From NCBI RefSeq assembly GCF_947496485.1, contig NZ_CANMCZ010000002.1, positions 372,001 through 436,000 of the forward strand: 64,000 bases of DNA, written 5' to 3'. The stretch is from an uncultured Winogradskyella sp. GTDB taxonomy: Bacteria; Bacteroidota; Bacteroidia; Flavobacteriales; Flavobacteriaceae. The translations under genes were made by a program, and so were the position numbers. Below the pieces are notes generated by a model. The model did not search any database and had not been told where the DNA came from. It was given only the letters and a program-made list of their open reading frames with translations. This document shows, piece by piece, positions 44,829-54,161 of this stretch (its first letter is position 1; every line of letters begins with the position of its first letter).

Positions 44829-47545
44829 TTACTCTTCTTATAAAGACATCACTCATTATCATTATAGTCTTAGGTTTTTATAAAATTCTAATTGAGAAGG
44901 AAAGTTTCTTTTCTACTAATAGAATGTATTTGGTTTTAGGTTTGTTATTAACATTTACGATTCCATTTGTGTCGTTACCAAAGTTAATTCAAAACCAAGG
45001 ATTTGTTTCTGAATTAATAGAAACTTCAGATTCGCAAACACCTGTAAATAAAAACTCTGCAAATAAAAATTCAACTTATAATTCAAGCATTAATACAGGG
45101 CAAGAAAAAGCGATCACTAATGAAAAAGAAACTGTAGTTAGTAGTAAACCTTCGAGAAGCCTTTTGGATTGGCTAGGTATTGCCTATCTATTTGGTGTCG
45201 TCGTTTTGTCTATAAATCTTTTAGCTCAGATTGGCAACTTAGTATTCAAGATTGTAAGCTCAAAGGATAAAATAAAGGATATAGACGCTACTATAATAAA
45301 TTCAACAAGTATAAAAGAACCATGCTCATTTTTCAACTATATTTTTATTAATCCAGAGCAATATGAATTTGAAATCTATGAACAAATCATAGCACACGAA
45401 AAAATTCATGTAAAGAAAAAACATAGTTTAGATTTACTACTTTCAGAAATAGCTATCATTTTATTATGGTTTAATCCTTTTGTTTGGCTATTTCGACGAG
45501 AAGTTGAGAAAAATATCGAATATCAAACTGATCACTTGTTAATCGATACTAAAAATGCTGAAAAAGACAGTTACCAAATGAATTTGTTAAAAATTGCCAC
45601 GTTCAGCAAACCGCTTACAATTACCACAAATTACAATCAATCATTAATCAAACAACGTATTTTAAAAATGAACAGTAAAAAATCAAATCCGCACAGTTAT
45701 TGGAAATACACATTTACATTTCCAATGTTTTTCGCTCTATTATTGTTACTTAATAAACCTTATGAGGCTTTTGGGCAACAAGATTCAAATACTATAAACG
45801 ACATACCAATTGTATCGAATGAAGTAGAGGCGCAACCTGAGTACTTTTCAGATTGCGAGGCTTTTAAAGCTGCTTTAGAAAGTAAAGATGTCGCTAAGCT
45901 TAAAGAAATTTTAGTCAATTTGGACCCAGCTTGCGAAGCTTATATAGAAAATTCTAAGCATGCTACTTTAGCTTCTGTAAAGACAAAGCTAGAAGAAGGG
46001 GCTGCATTAGAGTTAGATACTACGGGTAATGTCGTGGTAACCGATTCTAATGGGATGACTACTGAAACAATTGATACTGTAGCCATATCAGAAGATGTTA
46101 TAAGTTTCGACTCAGAATGTAGACCACTCTTAGAAGCCATAAGAGCTGATGATATTGAAAAGGTCAGAAACCTATTAAATACAATTGATCCAAATTGCAT
46201 TGACCCAAATCCTGGATATAATACAGATGAATCCAATGGTAACTATTGGAGATATCAAAAAGCAAAATCACCACTATTTGCAGTAGCAAGAACTGGTAAC
46301 CTTGAAATAGCGAAATTATTGGTAAGTAAAGGTGCAGATGTAAAACTAAATGTAAAGGGAGATGGTACAGCATTAATTACTGCTGCAGAATATGGTCATT
46401 TAGAACTTGTAAAATATCTGGTATCAAAAGGAGCTGACATTAATCGTAAGTTTCCAAATCAAGGCAACGCTTTTATTGCAGCCTCTGGAAGCGGAAATTT
46501 AGATATTATGAAATATCTAGTATCTAAAGACGCAGATATTAACCATTATTCACCAAATCAAGGCAATGCTCTAATCGCAGCTGCACATTCTGATAACACT
46601 GAAGCGGTTAAATATCTAGTTGAAAAAGGCATGGATATTAATTTTATTTCGCCTAATCAAGGCACACCACTAATAGCCGCTTCAAATAATGGACATTTGA
46701 CCGTAGTTACTCATTTATTAGCAGAAGGTGCAGAAATGGATAAGGTTTCACCAAACCAAGGTACTGCTTTAATTGCAGCTGCAAATAATGGACATTATGA
46801 CGTAGTAGAATTCTTAATCACAAGAGGAGCTGATATCAATAAATTTTCACCTAATCAAGGAACTGCTGTAAATGCTGCCGCTAATAATGGTCATAAATCA
46901 GTCATGGAATACCTTATAAAGCATGGTGCAGATATTAATCAAAACTCAAATAGTCATGGTTCTCCTTTAATTTCTGCAGCTAAAAATGGTTTAACAGAGA
47001 GTGTAGAATATTTAATAACCAAAGGCGCAGACGTTAATTCACAGAATGACGGTCAAGGCTCAGCCTTAAATGCAGCTGCGAGAAATGGTGTAAATTCAAC
47101 TATAGAATTATTACTCTCTAAAGGAGCAAATATAAATGCACAAACCGACGGACAAGGTTCAGCTCTAAATGCAGCCGCAAGAAATGGTCATTTAGATACG
47201 GTAAAATTGCTTTTAGAAAAAGGAGCAGATATTAATTTACAGAATGACGGACAAGGTTCTGCGTTAAATGCTGCGGCGAGAAATGGTCATAACACTATTA
47301 TAAGTTACTTGTTGTCTAAAGGAGCAGATATTAATTTACAAAACGATGGACAAGGCTCAGCATTAAATGCTGCTGCTAGAAATGGTTTAATGAATACGGT
47401 TAAGCTTTTAGTCAAAGAAGGCGCAGATGTTAATTTATATACCGGAGGGCAAGGTACAGCCTTATCTGCAGCATCTAAGAATAAACATCAAGACATAGTA
47501 GATTATCTCTTATCAAAAGGAGCAAAACATATCTATGGTAATTAA
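44825..47545 (+). CDS. BlaR1-type M56 metallopeptidase fused to ankyrin repeats
   Basis: A 906-residue membrane protein. Transmembrane helices are near residues 4-22, 33-52, 118-142 and 296-311. Between the last two lies the M56 zinc peptidase domain with HEKIH (His191, Glu192, His195) and the WFNPFVWLFRREVEKNIEYQTD helix typical of BlaR1. After the last helix, instead of a penicillin-binding or TonB domain, there are two degenerate and then 13 regular 33-residue ankyrin repeats (residues about 482-906). By analogy with BlaR1 the C-terminal part should be outside the inner membrane and act as sensor; the peptidase then triggers BlaI cleavage. Ligand unknown. Confidence 0.88.
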   Translation: MITLLIKTSLIIIIVLGFYKILIEKESFFSTNRMYLVLGLLLTFTIPFVSLPKLIQNQGFVSELIETSDSQTPVNKNSANKNSTYNSSINTGQEKAITNEKETVVSSKPSRSLLDWLGIAYLFGVVVLSINLLAQIGNLVFKIVSSKDKIKDIDATIINSTSIKEPCSFFNYIFINPEQYEFEIYEQIIAHEKIHVKKKHSLDLLLSEIAIILLWFNPFVWLFRREVEKNIEYQTDHLLIDTKNAEKDSYQMNLLKIATFSKPLTITTNYNQSLIKQRILKMNSKKSNPHSYWKYTFTFPMFFALLLLLNKPYEAFGQQDSNTINDIPIVSNEVEAQPEYFSDCEAFKAALESKDVAKLKEILVNLDPACEAYIENSKHATLASVKTKLEEGAALELDTTGNVVVTDSNGMTTETIDTVAISEDVISFDSECRPLLEAIRADDIEKVRNLLNTIDPNCIDPNPGYNTDESNGNYWRYQKAKSPLFAVARTGNLEIAKLLVSKGADVKLNVKGDGTALITAAEYGHLELVKYLVSKGADINRKFPNQGNAFIAASGSGNLDIMKYLVSKDADINHYSPNQGNALIAAAHSDNTEAVKYLVEKGMDINFISPNQGTPLIAASNNGHLTVVTHLLAEGAEMDKVSPNQGTALIAAANNGHYDVVEFLITRGADINKFSPNQGTAVNAAANNGHKSVMEYLIKHGADINQNSNSHGSPLISAAKNGLTESVEYLITKGADVNSQNDGQGSALNAAARNGVNSTIELLLSKGANINAQTDGQGSALNAAARNGHLDTVKLLLEKGADINLQNDGQGSALNAAARNGHNTIISYLLSKGADINLQNDGQGSALNAAARNGLMNTVKLLVKEGADVNLYTGGQGTALSAASKNKHQDIVDYLLSKGAKHIYGN
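46268..47542 (+). repeat. Tandem 99-base repeats encoding 13 ankyrin units
   Basis: Thirteen 99-base units in frame. The later units (about 47040-47460) are nearly identical at DNA level around the SALNAAARNG block, which shows recent expansion; the first seven differ more and share an SPNQG linker. The length is an exact multiple: unit 1 begins at 46268 and unit 13 at 47456. Confidence 0.92.
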
Positions 47546-47574
47546 TTTTTAATCCATAGGCAAACTTCATCAAT

Positions 47575-47614
47575 CAACAATGCTGTCTTAACTTTATTGG
47601 GACAGCATTGTTTT
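47575..47614 (+). terminator. Terminator after the M56-ankyrin gene
   Basis: AACAATGCTGTC (47576-47587) pairs perfectly with GACAGCATTGTT (47601-47612) around a 13-base loop, followed by TT. Confidence 0.78.
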
Positions 47615-47626
47615 AAATCCAACCCA

Positions 47627-49687
47627 ATGAAAAATTTATTTTCAATTATTTTAATGTCACTATTTGTGTTTAGTTGTAGTCAAAATAAATATGACTTAGC
47701 GATAACTAATGTTCAAATATTCGATAGCAAAACCACAGAAGTATTAGAGAATAAAACCGTATTAATTAAAGCAGACACCATTGCTGCAATAATTAATGGT
47801 GATCAACCATTTAAAGCTATCAAAACGATAGAAGGGAAGCAACGCCTTTTAACTCCTGGTTTTATTGATACACATGTGCATACTGTAGGTAATTATGGCG
47901 CAGATGCTGCATCACCCGAAGATTACAAAGAAGATAATGGCCTGGAAATGTTGCGTAATCTACAAGCAGAACACTATCTCAATTTTGGTATAACTACTAT
48001 AATAGATATGGGACAACCAGAACCTTGGATAGATGTCACTTTAGACTGGCAGAAGAATCCAACCCCAAACCATCCAAATATCTTTATCTGTGGTGGTTCT
48101 ATGGTCTCTGATGAAGATAGACGACAACCAGCGCACCATATTGAAGTTATGAATCCTGAAAATGGGAGAGAAAAAGTTCGGGAGTATGCATCAAGAGGTT
48201 TAAAATACATGAAGCTCTACAGCAAGCTTAAGAAGCCAGATTATGAAGCTATGGCAGACGAAGCAAAAAAGCAAGGTATTATTATAAACTCTCATGTAGA
48301 CAACAATAGAGTCACTATAGCTGAAGGTATTGATTATGGAGTTAAGAATTTTGAACACTTCTTTACTTTAACGCCTAGCATATTAAACTATGATGACCAC
48401 TGGCCAAAAATGAATGAAATGTATCAGATAAAGATGACTTCTAGTATAGATGAATTCGCTGCTCAAATGGTGTATTTCTTTGGTTATATAAAGTCTAATC
48501 CTGAATATGAAAAACGGTTAATGGATTTATTTGATAAAATGGCTATGGAAGGAGCTACATTGAGTTCAGCTTTGAATGTGGTAGCATCTTCGGCTGGTCA
48601 GTCAGATTTCTTTACGTCATTTGAATATTTCCCAATACGTAAAACACCAATGGTTAATTATAAAGAGAATCAACAAAAACAATTGGATTCTGCTTTTGAG
48701 GCCTTTATGAATTATATGAAAATTGCTCACGACAAAGGAGTGAAACTTAGAATCGGAACAGATTGTAGATTTGGTGGTCGTGCATTTTTATCTGAATTAA
48801 TTTTATTTACGAAAGCTGGTTTTTCAGTAGGTGAGGCACTTCAAATAGCAACACTTAATGGTTATGAAGCTATGCAATTAAATGACAAACGTGGTTCGGT
48901 TGAAGTAGGTAAAACTGCTGATTTGATTTTGTTTGATAAGAATCCATTTGAAGATATACAAAATGTACTTTCGGATAAGACTATTATTAAAGACGGATTA
49001 CAATTTAAGCCATCAAAATCAATAGGTCATGAATTAAGGAATGTTTTACTTGATAAAGGTACTACAGAAGCAAAAAAATGGTTTAAAACTGTCAATGAAA
49101 ATAATGATTATCCTAAAGTAAAAGTTAGTGAATTAAAGAACACTGTAAGAGAACTATTTGGTGGTGGAAAAATTAATGAAGCCATTACGGCATTTCAAAT
49201 TTTTAAAGCTGAATTCCCAAATAAATCTTACGATTTAGATGGATTAAGTATTACAAATACATGTTATGAAATGATTAGAAGTGGTAATATGGATGACTTA
49301 AAGATCTATTACAGCTTTTGCGATTCTAACTTTCCGAATTCAAAAATATATTTAGGACTTTCTACTTATATGAAGATTTTAGAGGGAGGCATCGAAACAG
49401 GAAAGCAACATTTTGATATGCATAAGAAAGGTGATAAATATATTTTAGACGAAAATGAAATCAATGGTCTTGGGTATCTTTACTTACAAGCTGGAAAAAA
49501 TGAAGAAGCCATTGCTGTTTTTGAAATGAATGTTTCAGCATTTCCAGAATCTTGGAATGTTTATGATAGTTTAGGTGAAGCTTATTTAGGAATTGGTGAT
49601 AAAGTAAATGCAAAACGTAACTATAAAAAATCTTTGCAATTAAACCCAGAAAGTGAAACAGGTATTGCTGCATTAAAGAAAATATAG
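47627..49687 (+). CDS. Amidohydrolase lipoprotein with C-terminal TPR repeats
   Basis: A 686-residue exported lipoprotein. The ATG at 47627 yields a signal peptide with lipobox VFSC; the frame open from 47597 crosses the terminator hairpin and is rejected. The metal-dependent amidohydrolase barrel covers about 20-450: HxH in GFIDTHVHT, SHVDNN and EHFFTL for later His residues, and the Asp in IGTDCRFGG. The last 130 residues contain TPR-like helices (AGKNEEAIAVFEMNVSAFPESWNVYDSLGEAYL in outline). The substrate could be a cyclic amide or dipeptide; it is not determined by sequence. A peptidase-TPR layout is also seen at 58769. Confidence 0.85.
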   Translation: MKNLFSIILMSLFVFSCSQNKYDLAITNVQIFDSKTTEVLENKTVLIKADTIAAIINGDQPFKAIKTIEGKQRLLTPGFIDTHVHTVGNYGADAASPEDYKEDNGLEMLRNLQAEHYLNFGITTIIDMGQPEPWIDVTLDWQKNPTPNHPNIFICGGSMVSDEDRRQPAHHIEVMNPENGREKVREYASRGLKYMKLYSKLKKPDYEAMADEAKKQGIIINSHVDNNRVTIAEGIDYGVKNFEHFFTLTPSILNYDDHWPKMNEMYQIKMTSSIDEFAAQMVYFFGYIKSNPEYEKRLMDLFDKMAMEGATLSSALNVVASSAGQSDFFTSFEYFPIRKTPMVNYKENQQKQLDSAFEAFMNYMKIAHDKGVKLRIGTDCRFGGRAFLSELILFTKAGFSVGEALQIATLNGYEAMQLNDKRGSVEVGKTADLILFDKNPFEDIQNVLSDKTIIKDGLQFKPSKSIGHELRNVLLDKGTTEAKKWFKTVNENNDYPKVKVSELKNTVRELFGGGKINEAITAFQIFKAEFPNKSYDLDGLSITNTCYEMIRSGNMDDLKIYYSFCDSNFPNSKIYLGLSTYMKILEGGIETGKQHFDMHKKGDKYILDENEINGLGYLYLQAGKNEEAIAVFEMNVSAFPESWNVYDSLGEAYLGIGDKVNAKRNYKKSLQLNPESETGIAALKKI

Positions 49688-49759
49688 AAGTAAACATATT
49701 CTATAAAAGACTGTTAATGTTGTTGTTATTCTCATATTTTGTTAGTATCTTTTAACACC

Positions 49760-50362
49760 ATGAATATGAATCACACATATAAAAGACTTCAAGTTTTGCT
49801 CTGTTTTGGGCTTATTTGTTTAGTATTTAGTTGCAAGTCTAATGACACAGCGATGTCGTCGAATAGTACTTTAGCTTTCTCCGAATTAGAGACGCTTTTA
49901 GAAAAAGAAGATTATTATATTGAGATGGAGTCCGCAATTCCATTTAATACTTTGGCGACAACACAAGTCATTAATTCACTAATGTTGCGAAATACAGGAA
50001 ACAATGCGAGTAGAATCGACCTTAGTGGTGATGGTAATTTTATTGAAATTAAAAATGATTCAATAAAAGGTTATTTACCATTTTTCGGCGAGCAACGCAT
50101 AAGTTCAGGGCGTTATGGTGGAACTGATACTGCAATACAATTTGAAGGGCTTGCCAAAGATTATGAGAAGTCTATAATCGACAAAAAGAAAAAACTTGAA
50201 ATTGAATTTACTACCAATCATAAAGGGGATAATTCTGAACGTTATGATGTAAGACTTGAAATATTTCCTAATAAAAGGGTAATGGTTAGTATTACTCCAA
50301 CTTATAGAACAATTATGCGTTACTCTGGAAGACTAAAACCAATAAAAGATAAATCCCAATAG
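49760..50362 (+). CDS. DUF4251 lipoprotein
   Basis: A 200-residue exported lipoprotein whose start at 49760 gives a signal peptide ending in the lipobox VFSC. The mature part fits DUF4251: EDYYIEMESAIPFNTL, SGDGNFIEIKNDSIKGYLPFFGEQRISSGRYGG in outline, IQFEG and the closing YDVRLEIFPNKRVMVSITPTYRTIMRYSG. The family is confined mostly to Bacteroidota and has no known function. It follows the amidohydrolase gene by 72 bases and may share its transcript. Confidence 0.82.
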   Translation: MNMNHTYKRLQVLLCFGLICLVFSCKSNDTAMSSNSTLAFSELETLLEKEDYYIEMESAIPFNTLATTQVINSLMLRNTGNNASRIDLSGDGNFIEIKNDSIKGYLPFFGEQRISSGRYGGTDTAIQFEGLAKDYEKSIIDKKKKLEIEFTTNHKGDNSERYDVRLEIFPNKRVMVSITPTYRTIMRYSGRLKPIKDKSQ

Positions 50363-50522
50363 TCTATATTTTTCATATTCATTTTGAGAGCCTAAATAGT
50401 ATTTAGTGATTATTCAGCTGTTTGATAAAATTATTCAATATTAATAAATCTTCGCAGAATATTACATAAACACTGCAACCATATTATTTTATTATAATTC
50501 ATCAATTGTAATAATTACAAAT

Positions 50523-50530
50523 TACCTTTG
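50523..50530 (+). promoter_or_regulatory. Bacteroidota -7 promoter box for the DEAD-box helicase gene
   Basis: TACCTTTG fits TAnnTTTG exactly, 17 bases before the ATG at 50548. Confidence 0.55.
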
Positions 50531-50547
50531 TGCAAGATTAAAATACT

Positions 50548-51666
50548 ATGACTACATTTATAGACCTAGGTATCCATAAGTCCTATATAAAGGGATTAAA
50601 GGAACTCAATATTGTCAATCCAACAGAAATACAGGAAACTGCAATTCCTATCTTACTAGAATCTAAAACAGATTTAATTGGTTTAGCGCAAACAGGTACA
50701 GGTAAAACGGCAGCTTTTGGATTGCCTGTTCTTCATGCTATTGATAAAAGTAATACAGATGTGCAAGCACTGATTATTGCACCAACACGAGAATTGGTTC
50801 AGCAAATACAGAAACAACTCTTCAGATTCACAAAGTATATTGATGGAAAGATTTTCGCAGAAGGTGTTTATGGTGGTGAAAAAATGGATAAGCAAATCAA
50901 AGCTTTAACCAGAACCACACATATTGTTGTGGCTACACCAGGACGTTTATTCGATTTAGTAGAACGTGGAGCAGTGGACATTTCTAATGTAAAAATCTTA
51001 GTACTAGATGAAGCGGACGAAATGTTGAGCATGGGTTTTAAAGAAGATTTAAATAAAATATTAAAGTACAATACTAAGAAGCGCAATACCTGGTTGTTTT
51101 CTGCAACTATGCCAGAAGAAATTAAACAAATTATAAAAAACTATATGTCTCCTGATGCTGTTAGAGTAGAAGTGAATAAAAATGCATTAGTGAATGAAAA
51201 TATTTCTCATCATTTTATCCATACGACTATTAAGGATAAGCTGAATACCATAACTCGAATTTTAGACAAACGACAAGACGAAAGAGGTATCATTTTTTGT
51301 AGAACAAAAGCTGGTACGAAAACCTTAGCACAGCAATTACAGCATGAAGGTTTTGCAGTCGGAGCCTTAGAAGGCGATATGCAGCAAAAAGAGCGCGATA
51401 AAGTAATGAGAGCTTTTAAGAATGAAAGTTTGCAGGTTTTAGTGTCTACTGATGTTTCTGCAAGAGGTATAGATGTCAACAATCTAGCATTTGTACTGCA
51501 TCATCAATTACCAGAACAATTAGATTATTATACACATCGAAGTGGACGAACGGCTAGAGCTGGTAAAACAGGACAATCTATAGCTCTAATAATTCCTGGT
51601 GAAATGCAGAAAGTCATCGATATTCAATCAGCTTTAGGTATAGTATTTAGGGAGATTACAATGTAG
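50548..51666 (+). CDS. DEAD-box RNA helicase
   Basis: A 372-residue ATP-dependent RNA helicase made of the two RecA domains only. Q-motif region NPTEIQETAIP, motif I AQTGTGKT (47-54), APTRELV, TPGR, DEAD (154-157), SAT, and motif VI HRSGRTARAG are all present. It lacks the basic C-terminal tail of DeaD or RhlE, so it is a minimal member. Such helicases help ribosome assembly and mRNA decay, especially in the cold. It is transcribed alone. Confidence 0.95.
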   Translation: MTTFIDLGIHKSYIKGLKELNIVNPTEIQETAIPILLESKTDLIGLAQTGTGKTAAFGLPVLHAIDKSNTDVQALIIAPTRELVQQIQKQLFRFTKYIDGKIFAEGVYGGEKMDKQIKALTRTTHIVVATPGRLFDLVERGAVDISNVKILVLDEADEMLSMGFKEDLNKILKYNTKKRNTWLFSATMPEEIKQIIKNYMSPDAVRVEVNKNALVNENISHHFIHTTIKDKLNTITRILDKRQDERGIIFCRTKAGTKTLAQQLQHEGFAVGALEGDMQQKERDKVMRAFKNESLQVLVSTDVSARGIDVNNLAFVLHHQLPEQLDYYTHRSGRTARAGKTGQSIALIIPGEMQKVIDIQSALGIVFREITM

Positions 51667-51692
51667 TTTGACTTTAAGGCAATTTTCTCAGC

Positions 51693-51715
51693 ATGCTGAA
51701 TTTAGTTCAGTATCT
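51693..51715 (+). repeat. Degenerate copy of the hisD-hisC palindromic repeat
   Basis: The hairpin ATGCTGAA/TTCAGTAT (51693-51700 with 51706-51713) matches 9841-9863 at 19 of 23 positions. It lies between the helicase stop and the lpxD promoter, where it may also stop or stabilise the helicase mRNA. Confidence 0.55.
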
Positions 51716-51797
51716 TCAATCCAGCCCAATGGATAGTCGTCTTTCATTTTTTAGTATTATCTTGTGTAGCTAATAACTAAAATACAATCTCAAATTA

Positions 51798-52787
51798 ATG
51801 AAATCATTAACTATACAAGACGTCAATGCCATTGTGGGCGGTGAAATATTAGGTTCTACGAGTCATAACATTACAGGTTTAGAACAAGTACAGAAAGCAA
51901 ATGAAAACCAAGCTACCTTTATTGGTAATCGAAAATTTGCCGCTTTGTGGAAAGATTCCAAATCGAGTTTAGCCATAGTTAATGATAACTTAGATATAGA
52001 ACCCGGTGAAAACCGTGCATTGATTAAAGTAAAAAATGCAGATTTAGCTATGGCTAAATTATTAGACACCTTTACACCAGAACCACCTCATTTTGAAACT
52101 AATATACATCCTGCAGCAGTAATTGACCCTTCTGCAAAAATAGGTGATGGCTGTAGAGTAGGAGCTGGTTGTTATATTGGTAAAGATGTCGTGTTAGGTA
52201 CTAACGTTACTTTATATCCAAATGTTACTATTTTAGATGAAACCACTATTGGAGACTTTACTACGGTATGGTCAGGTACTATTATTAGAGAGCGCTCAGT
52301 CATTGGTAGTCATTGTATATTCCATAATAACGTGAGTATTGGTGCTGATGGGTTTGGTTATCGTCCAAGTGATGATGGGAGAGGACTCGTTAAAATTCCA
52401 CATATAGGAAATGTAGTCATTGGGAATGGTGTCGAAATAGGTGCTAACTCTTGCGTTGATCGTGGAAAATTTAGTTCTACGATATTAGGTGACGGCTGTA
52501 AGATTGATAACCTTGTACAAATTGCGCACAATTGTGTGCTAGGTCGTTCTTGTATTATGGCAGGAAGTAGTGGATTAGCGGGTTCCGTAACTTTAGGAGA
52601 TGGTGTAGTTATAGGCGGAAGTGCTTCTATAAAAGACCATACTACTATACATTCAGGAGCAACTGTAGGAGCTGGTTCTGGAGTTATGAACGATGTTGCG
52701 GCTGGCAAAACTGTATTAGGTTATCCAGCAGTAGACTCTAGAGAAATGCTGAAACAATGGGTTGCACTTAGAAAACTAGCAAGATAA
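51798..52787 (+). CDS. lpxD: UDP-3-O-(3-hydroxyacyl)glucosamine N-acyltransferase
   Basis: A 329-residue LpxD close to the family's usual length. The N-terminal uridine-binding domain (about 1-100) is followed by a hexapeptide beta-helix. It has the canonical substrate loop GADGFGYRP, the catalytic His244 in VQIAHNC, and the C-terminal [20 protein letters not shown] helix for ACP contact. It should add the second 3-hydroxyacyl chain to UDP-acyl-GlcN in lipid A synthesis. A more divergent relative is at 737-1672. The gene is alone here, away from other lipid A genes, so a further copy next to lpxC outside the window is possible. Confidence 0.9.
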   Translation: MKSLTIQDVNAIVGGEILGSTSHNITGLEQVQKANENQATFIGNRKFAALWKDSKSSLAIVNDNLDIEPGENRALIKVKNADLAMAKLLDTFTPEPPHFETNIHPAAVIDPSAKIGDGCRVGAGCYIGKDVVLGTNVTLYPNVTILDETTIGDFTTVWSGTIIRERSVIGSHCIFHNNVSIGADGFGYRPSDDGRGLVKIPHIGNVVIGNGVEIGANSCVDRGKFSSTILGDGCKIDNLVQIAHNCVLGRSCIMAGSSGLAGSVTLGDGVVIGGSASIKDHTTIHSGATVGAGSGVMNDVAAGKTVLGYPAVDSREMLKQWVALRKLAR

Positions 52788-53051
52788 TTAAGCTGATTTC
52801 TGGGTTACATTTTCCTTTAAATGTAATAAACCAGCAACCATACCATCTAATTCGTGCTCTAAGAAATTTTCGTCTCTTTTGCTAAAACCTCTGATAATGT
52901 TTGAGTAAAGTTCTACGCCACCATGTGTAATACAAACACTATAGGTGTCATCTTCTGCATTCAAATTAACTGAAGTTCTGTAATCACTTGATACTAATAA
53001 CCAGTAGCACAAGCTATTGATCTGGTTAAACAAAGAAAATTTTGTTTCCAT
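52788..53051 (-). CDS. Small hypothetical protein
   Basis: An 87-residue soluble protein, converging on lpxD so that the two stop codons are directly adjacent. I do not recognise it. It has a sheet-like start (YRTSVNLNAEDDTYSVCITHGGVELY) and helical end (ENFLEHELDGMVAGLLHLKENV). Normal codon use and a start with 200 bases of untranslated space support a real gene. Location: cytosol, no signal peptide. Confidence 0.55.
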   Translation of the reverse strand: METKFSLFNQINSLCYWLLVSSDYRTSVNLNAEDDTYSVCITHGGVELYSNIIRGFSKRDENFLEHELDGMVAGLLHLKENVTQKSA

Positions 53052-53255
53052 AATAATTAGGTTTTAATAGATTGAGGGAATCTAAAAACGAAGTTATTAG
53101 GTAATGGAGTAGGTTTCAAACATGTTTGTTGTAGGTATAGTTTTTATCGTTAAAATGTACTTTTTTTATGCGTTATCCGATGAACGACATTAAATTAAAT
53201 TGTGGCATGCTTGTTGAATACCATACAGTATTATTAATAAATTAAATATAATACA

Positions 53256-53447
53256 ATGAGTACAGGAACAGTAAAATTCTTCAACGATGCTAAAGGCTTC
53301 GGATTTATTACAGAAGAAGGTTCAAACAAAGAACATTTTGTTCACATTTCTGGATTGATAGACGAGATTCGCGAAGGCGATACCGTTGAATTTGATCTTA
53401 CAGAAGGTAAAAAAGGATTAAACGCAGTAAACGTAAAAGTTATCTAA
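53256..53447 (+). CDS. Cold-shock protein (CspA family)
   Basis: A 63-residue single cold-shock domain: GTVKFFNDAKGFGFITEEGS with RNP1 KGFGFI, and RNP2 HFVHIS. These proteins bind and melt single-stranded RNA and DNA. A 200-base untranslated region precedes it, with the -7 box unclear, and a hairpin terminator follows. A longer relative lies 150 bases downstream. Confidence 0.95.
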   Translation: MSTGTVKFFNDAKGFGFITEEGSNKEHFVHISGLIDEIREGDTVEFDLTEGKKGLNAVNVKVI

Positions 53448-53476
53448 AGTATATATTGCTTAACCTAGAATTATGG

Positions 53477-53507
53477 AGGCTCATCATTATATGATGGGCT
53501 TTTTTTA
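53477..53507 (+). terminator. Terminator after the first cold-shock gene
   Basis: GCTCATCAT (53479-53487) pairs with ATGATGGGC (53491-53499) around a TAT loop, followed by seven T. The stem resembles that of 53899-53932. Confidence 0.85.
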
Positions 53508-53600
53508 TGCAATAACATTTCAATACTCAAACATAATGATTAGGTTTGTAATAATACTGCTATTATTGAGTAACCAACTCACGGCTTAAAAATTAATATT

Positions 53601-53843
53601 GTGCTAAAACTGCTTAGAAAATTATTTAAGACGAATAAAACGTCTGATAAAAAAGAGGGAACCGTTAAATTCTTTAATTATACAAAAGGATTTGGTTTTA
53701 TTACTGTTAAAGATTCTGATGAAGAAATCTTTGTTCATAAGTCTAATCTAAAGACAAAGATTAAGCAAGGCCAAAACGTAACCTTTAATATTGAGCAGAG
53801 TAAAAAAGGGCCTGTTGCTGTAAATGTTTCTAAACTAGTCTAG
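53601..53843 (+). CDS. Cold-shock-domain protein with short amphipathic N terminus
   Basis: An 80-residue protein with a GTG start. An extension of about 20 residues rich in Leu and Lys (MLKLLRKLFKTNKTSDKK) precedes a complete cold-shock domain with KGFGFI and IFVHKS. The amphipathic start could touch membrane or ribosome. It appears to be a diverged duplicate of the cold-shock gene just upstream, since both are followed by terminators with the same CATCAT/ATGATGGGC core. Confidence 0.85.
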   Translation: MLKLLRKLFKTNKTSDKKEGTVKFFNYTKGFGFITVKDSDEEIFVHKSNLKTKIKQGQNVTFNIEQSKKGPVAVNVSKLV

Positions 53844-54161
53844 TCAAAAAAAATATTTAGCCGTCAGTTCATTAGTACTTTCAATGTTATATATGTGAAT
53901 TTCATCATTTTATGATGGGCTTTTTTTCTTTTTTAAGGTAATAACTAACAAATTAATATTTTGTTTTACGCAAAGTCGTTAGGATATGAAAAGAATATTA
54001 CCTAACTTTAAACAACCATTTTCTGCCATTCACCCATTCCTAAATGTTATCCCTAATTTACTTCAAAGTATTATAACCTTGTTTAGCTATAATAGATTAC
54101 TGTCATTTTTATGATTGTATACCTACTTATTATATGTATTTGTAAAATCGTATAAAAGAGT
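53844..54161. other. 318-base intergenic stretch with terminator only
   Basis: Apart from the terminator at 53899-53932 I see no gene here. The remainder is AT-rich with no long open frame on either strand and should hold the promoter of the gene at 54162; TGTATTTG near 54137 is a one-mismatch -7 box. Confidence 0.5.
53899..53932 (+). terminator. Terminator after the second cold-shock gene
   Basis: CATCAT (53903-53908) pairs with ATGATG (53912-53917); a GGC and a long T/C tract follow. It repeats the 3' arm and tail of the terminator at 53477-53507. Confidence 0.75.

Noticed and set aside
46268..47542. Regular 99-base repeats suggestive of an array
   Set aside because: The repeats are in frame, have no constant spacers and encode ankyrin units, so this is not a CRISPR array.
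47597..47626. Upstream extension of the amidohydrolase
   Set aside because: It runs through the terminator hairpin and would displace the signal peptide and lipobox from the N terminus.
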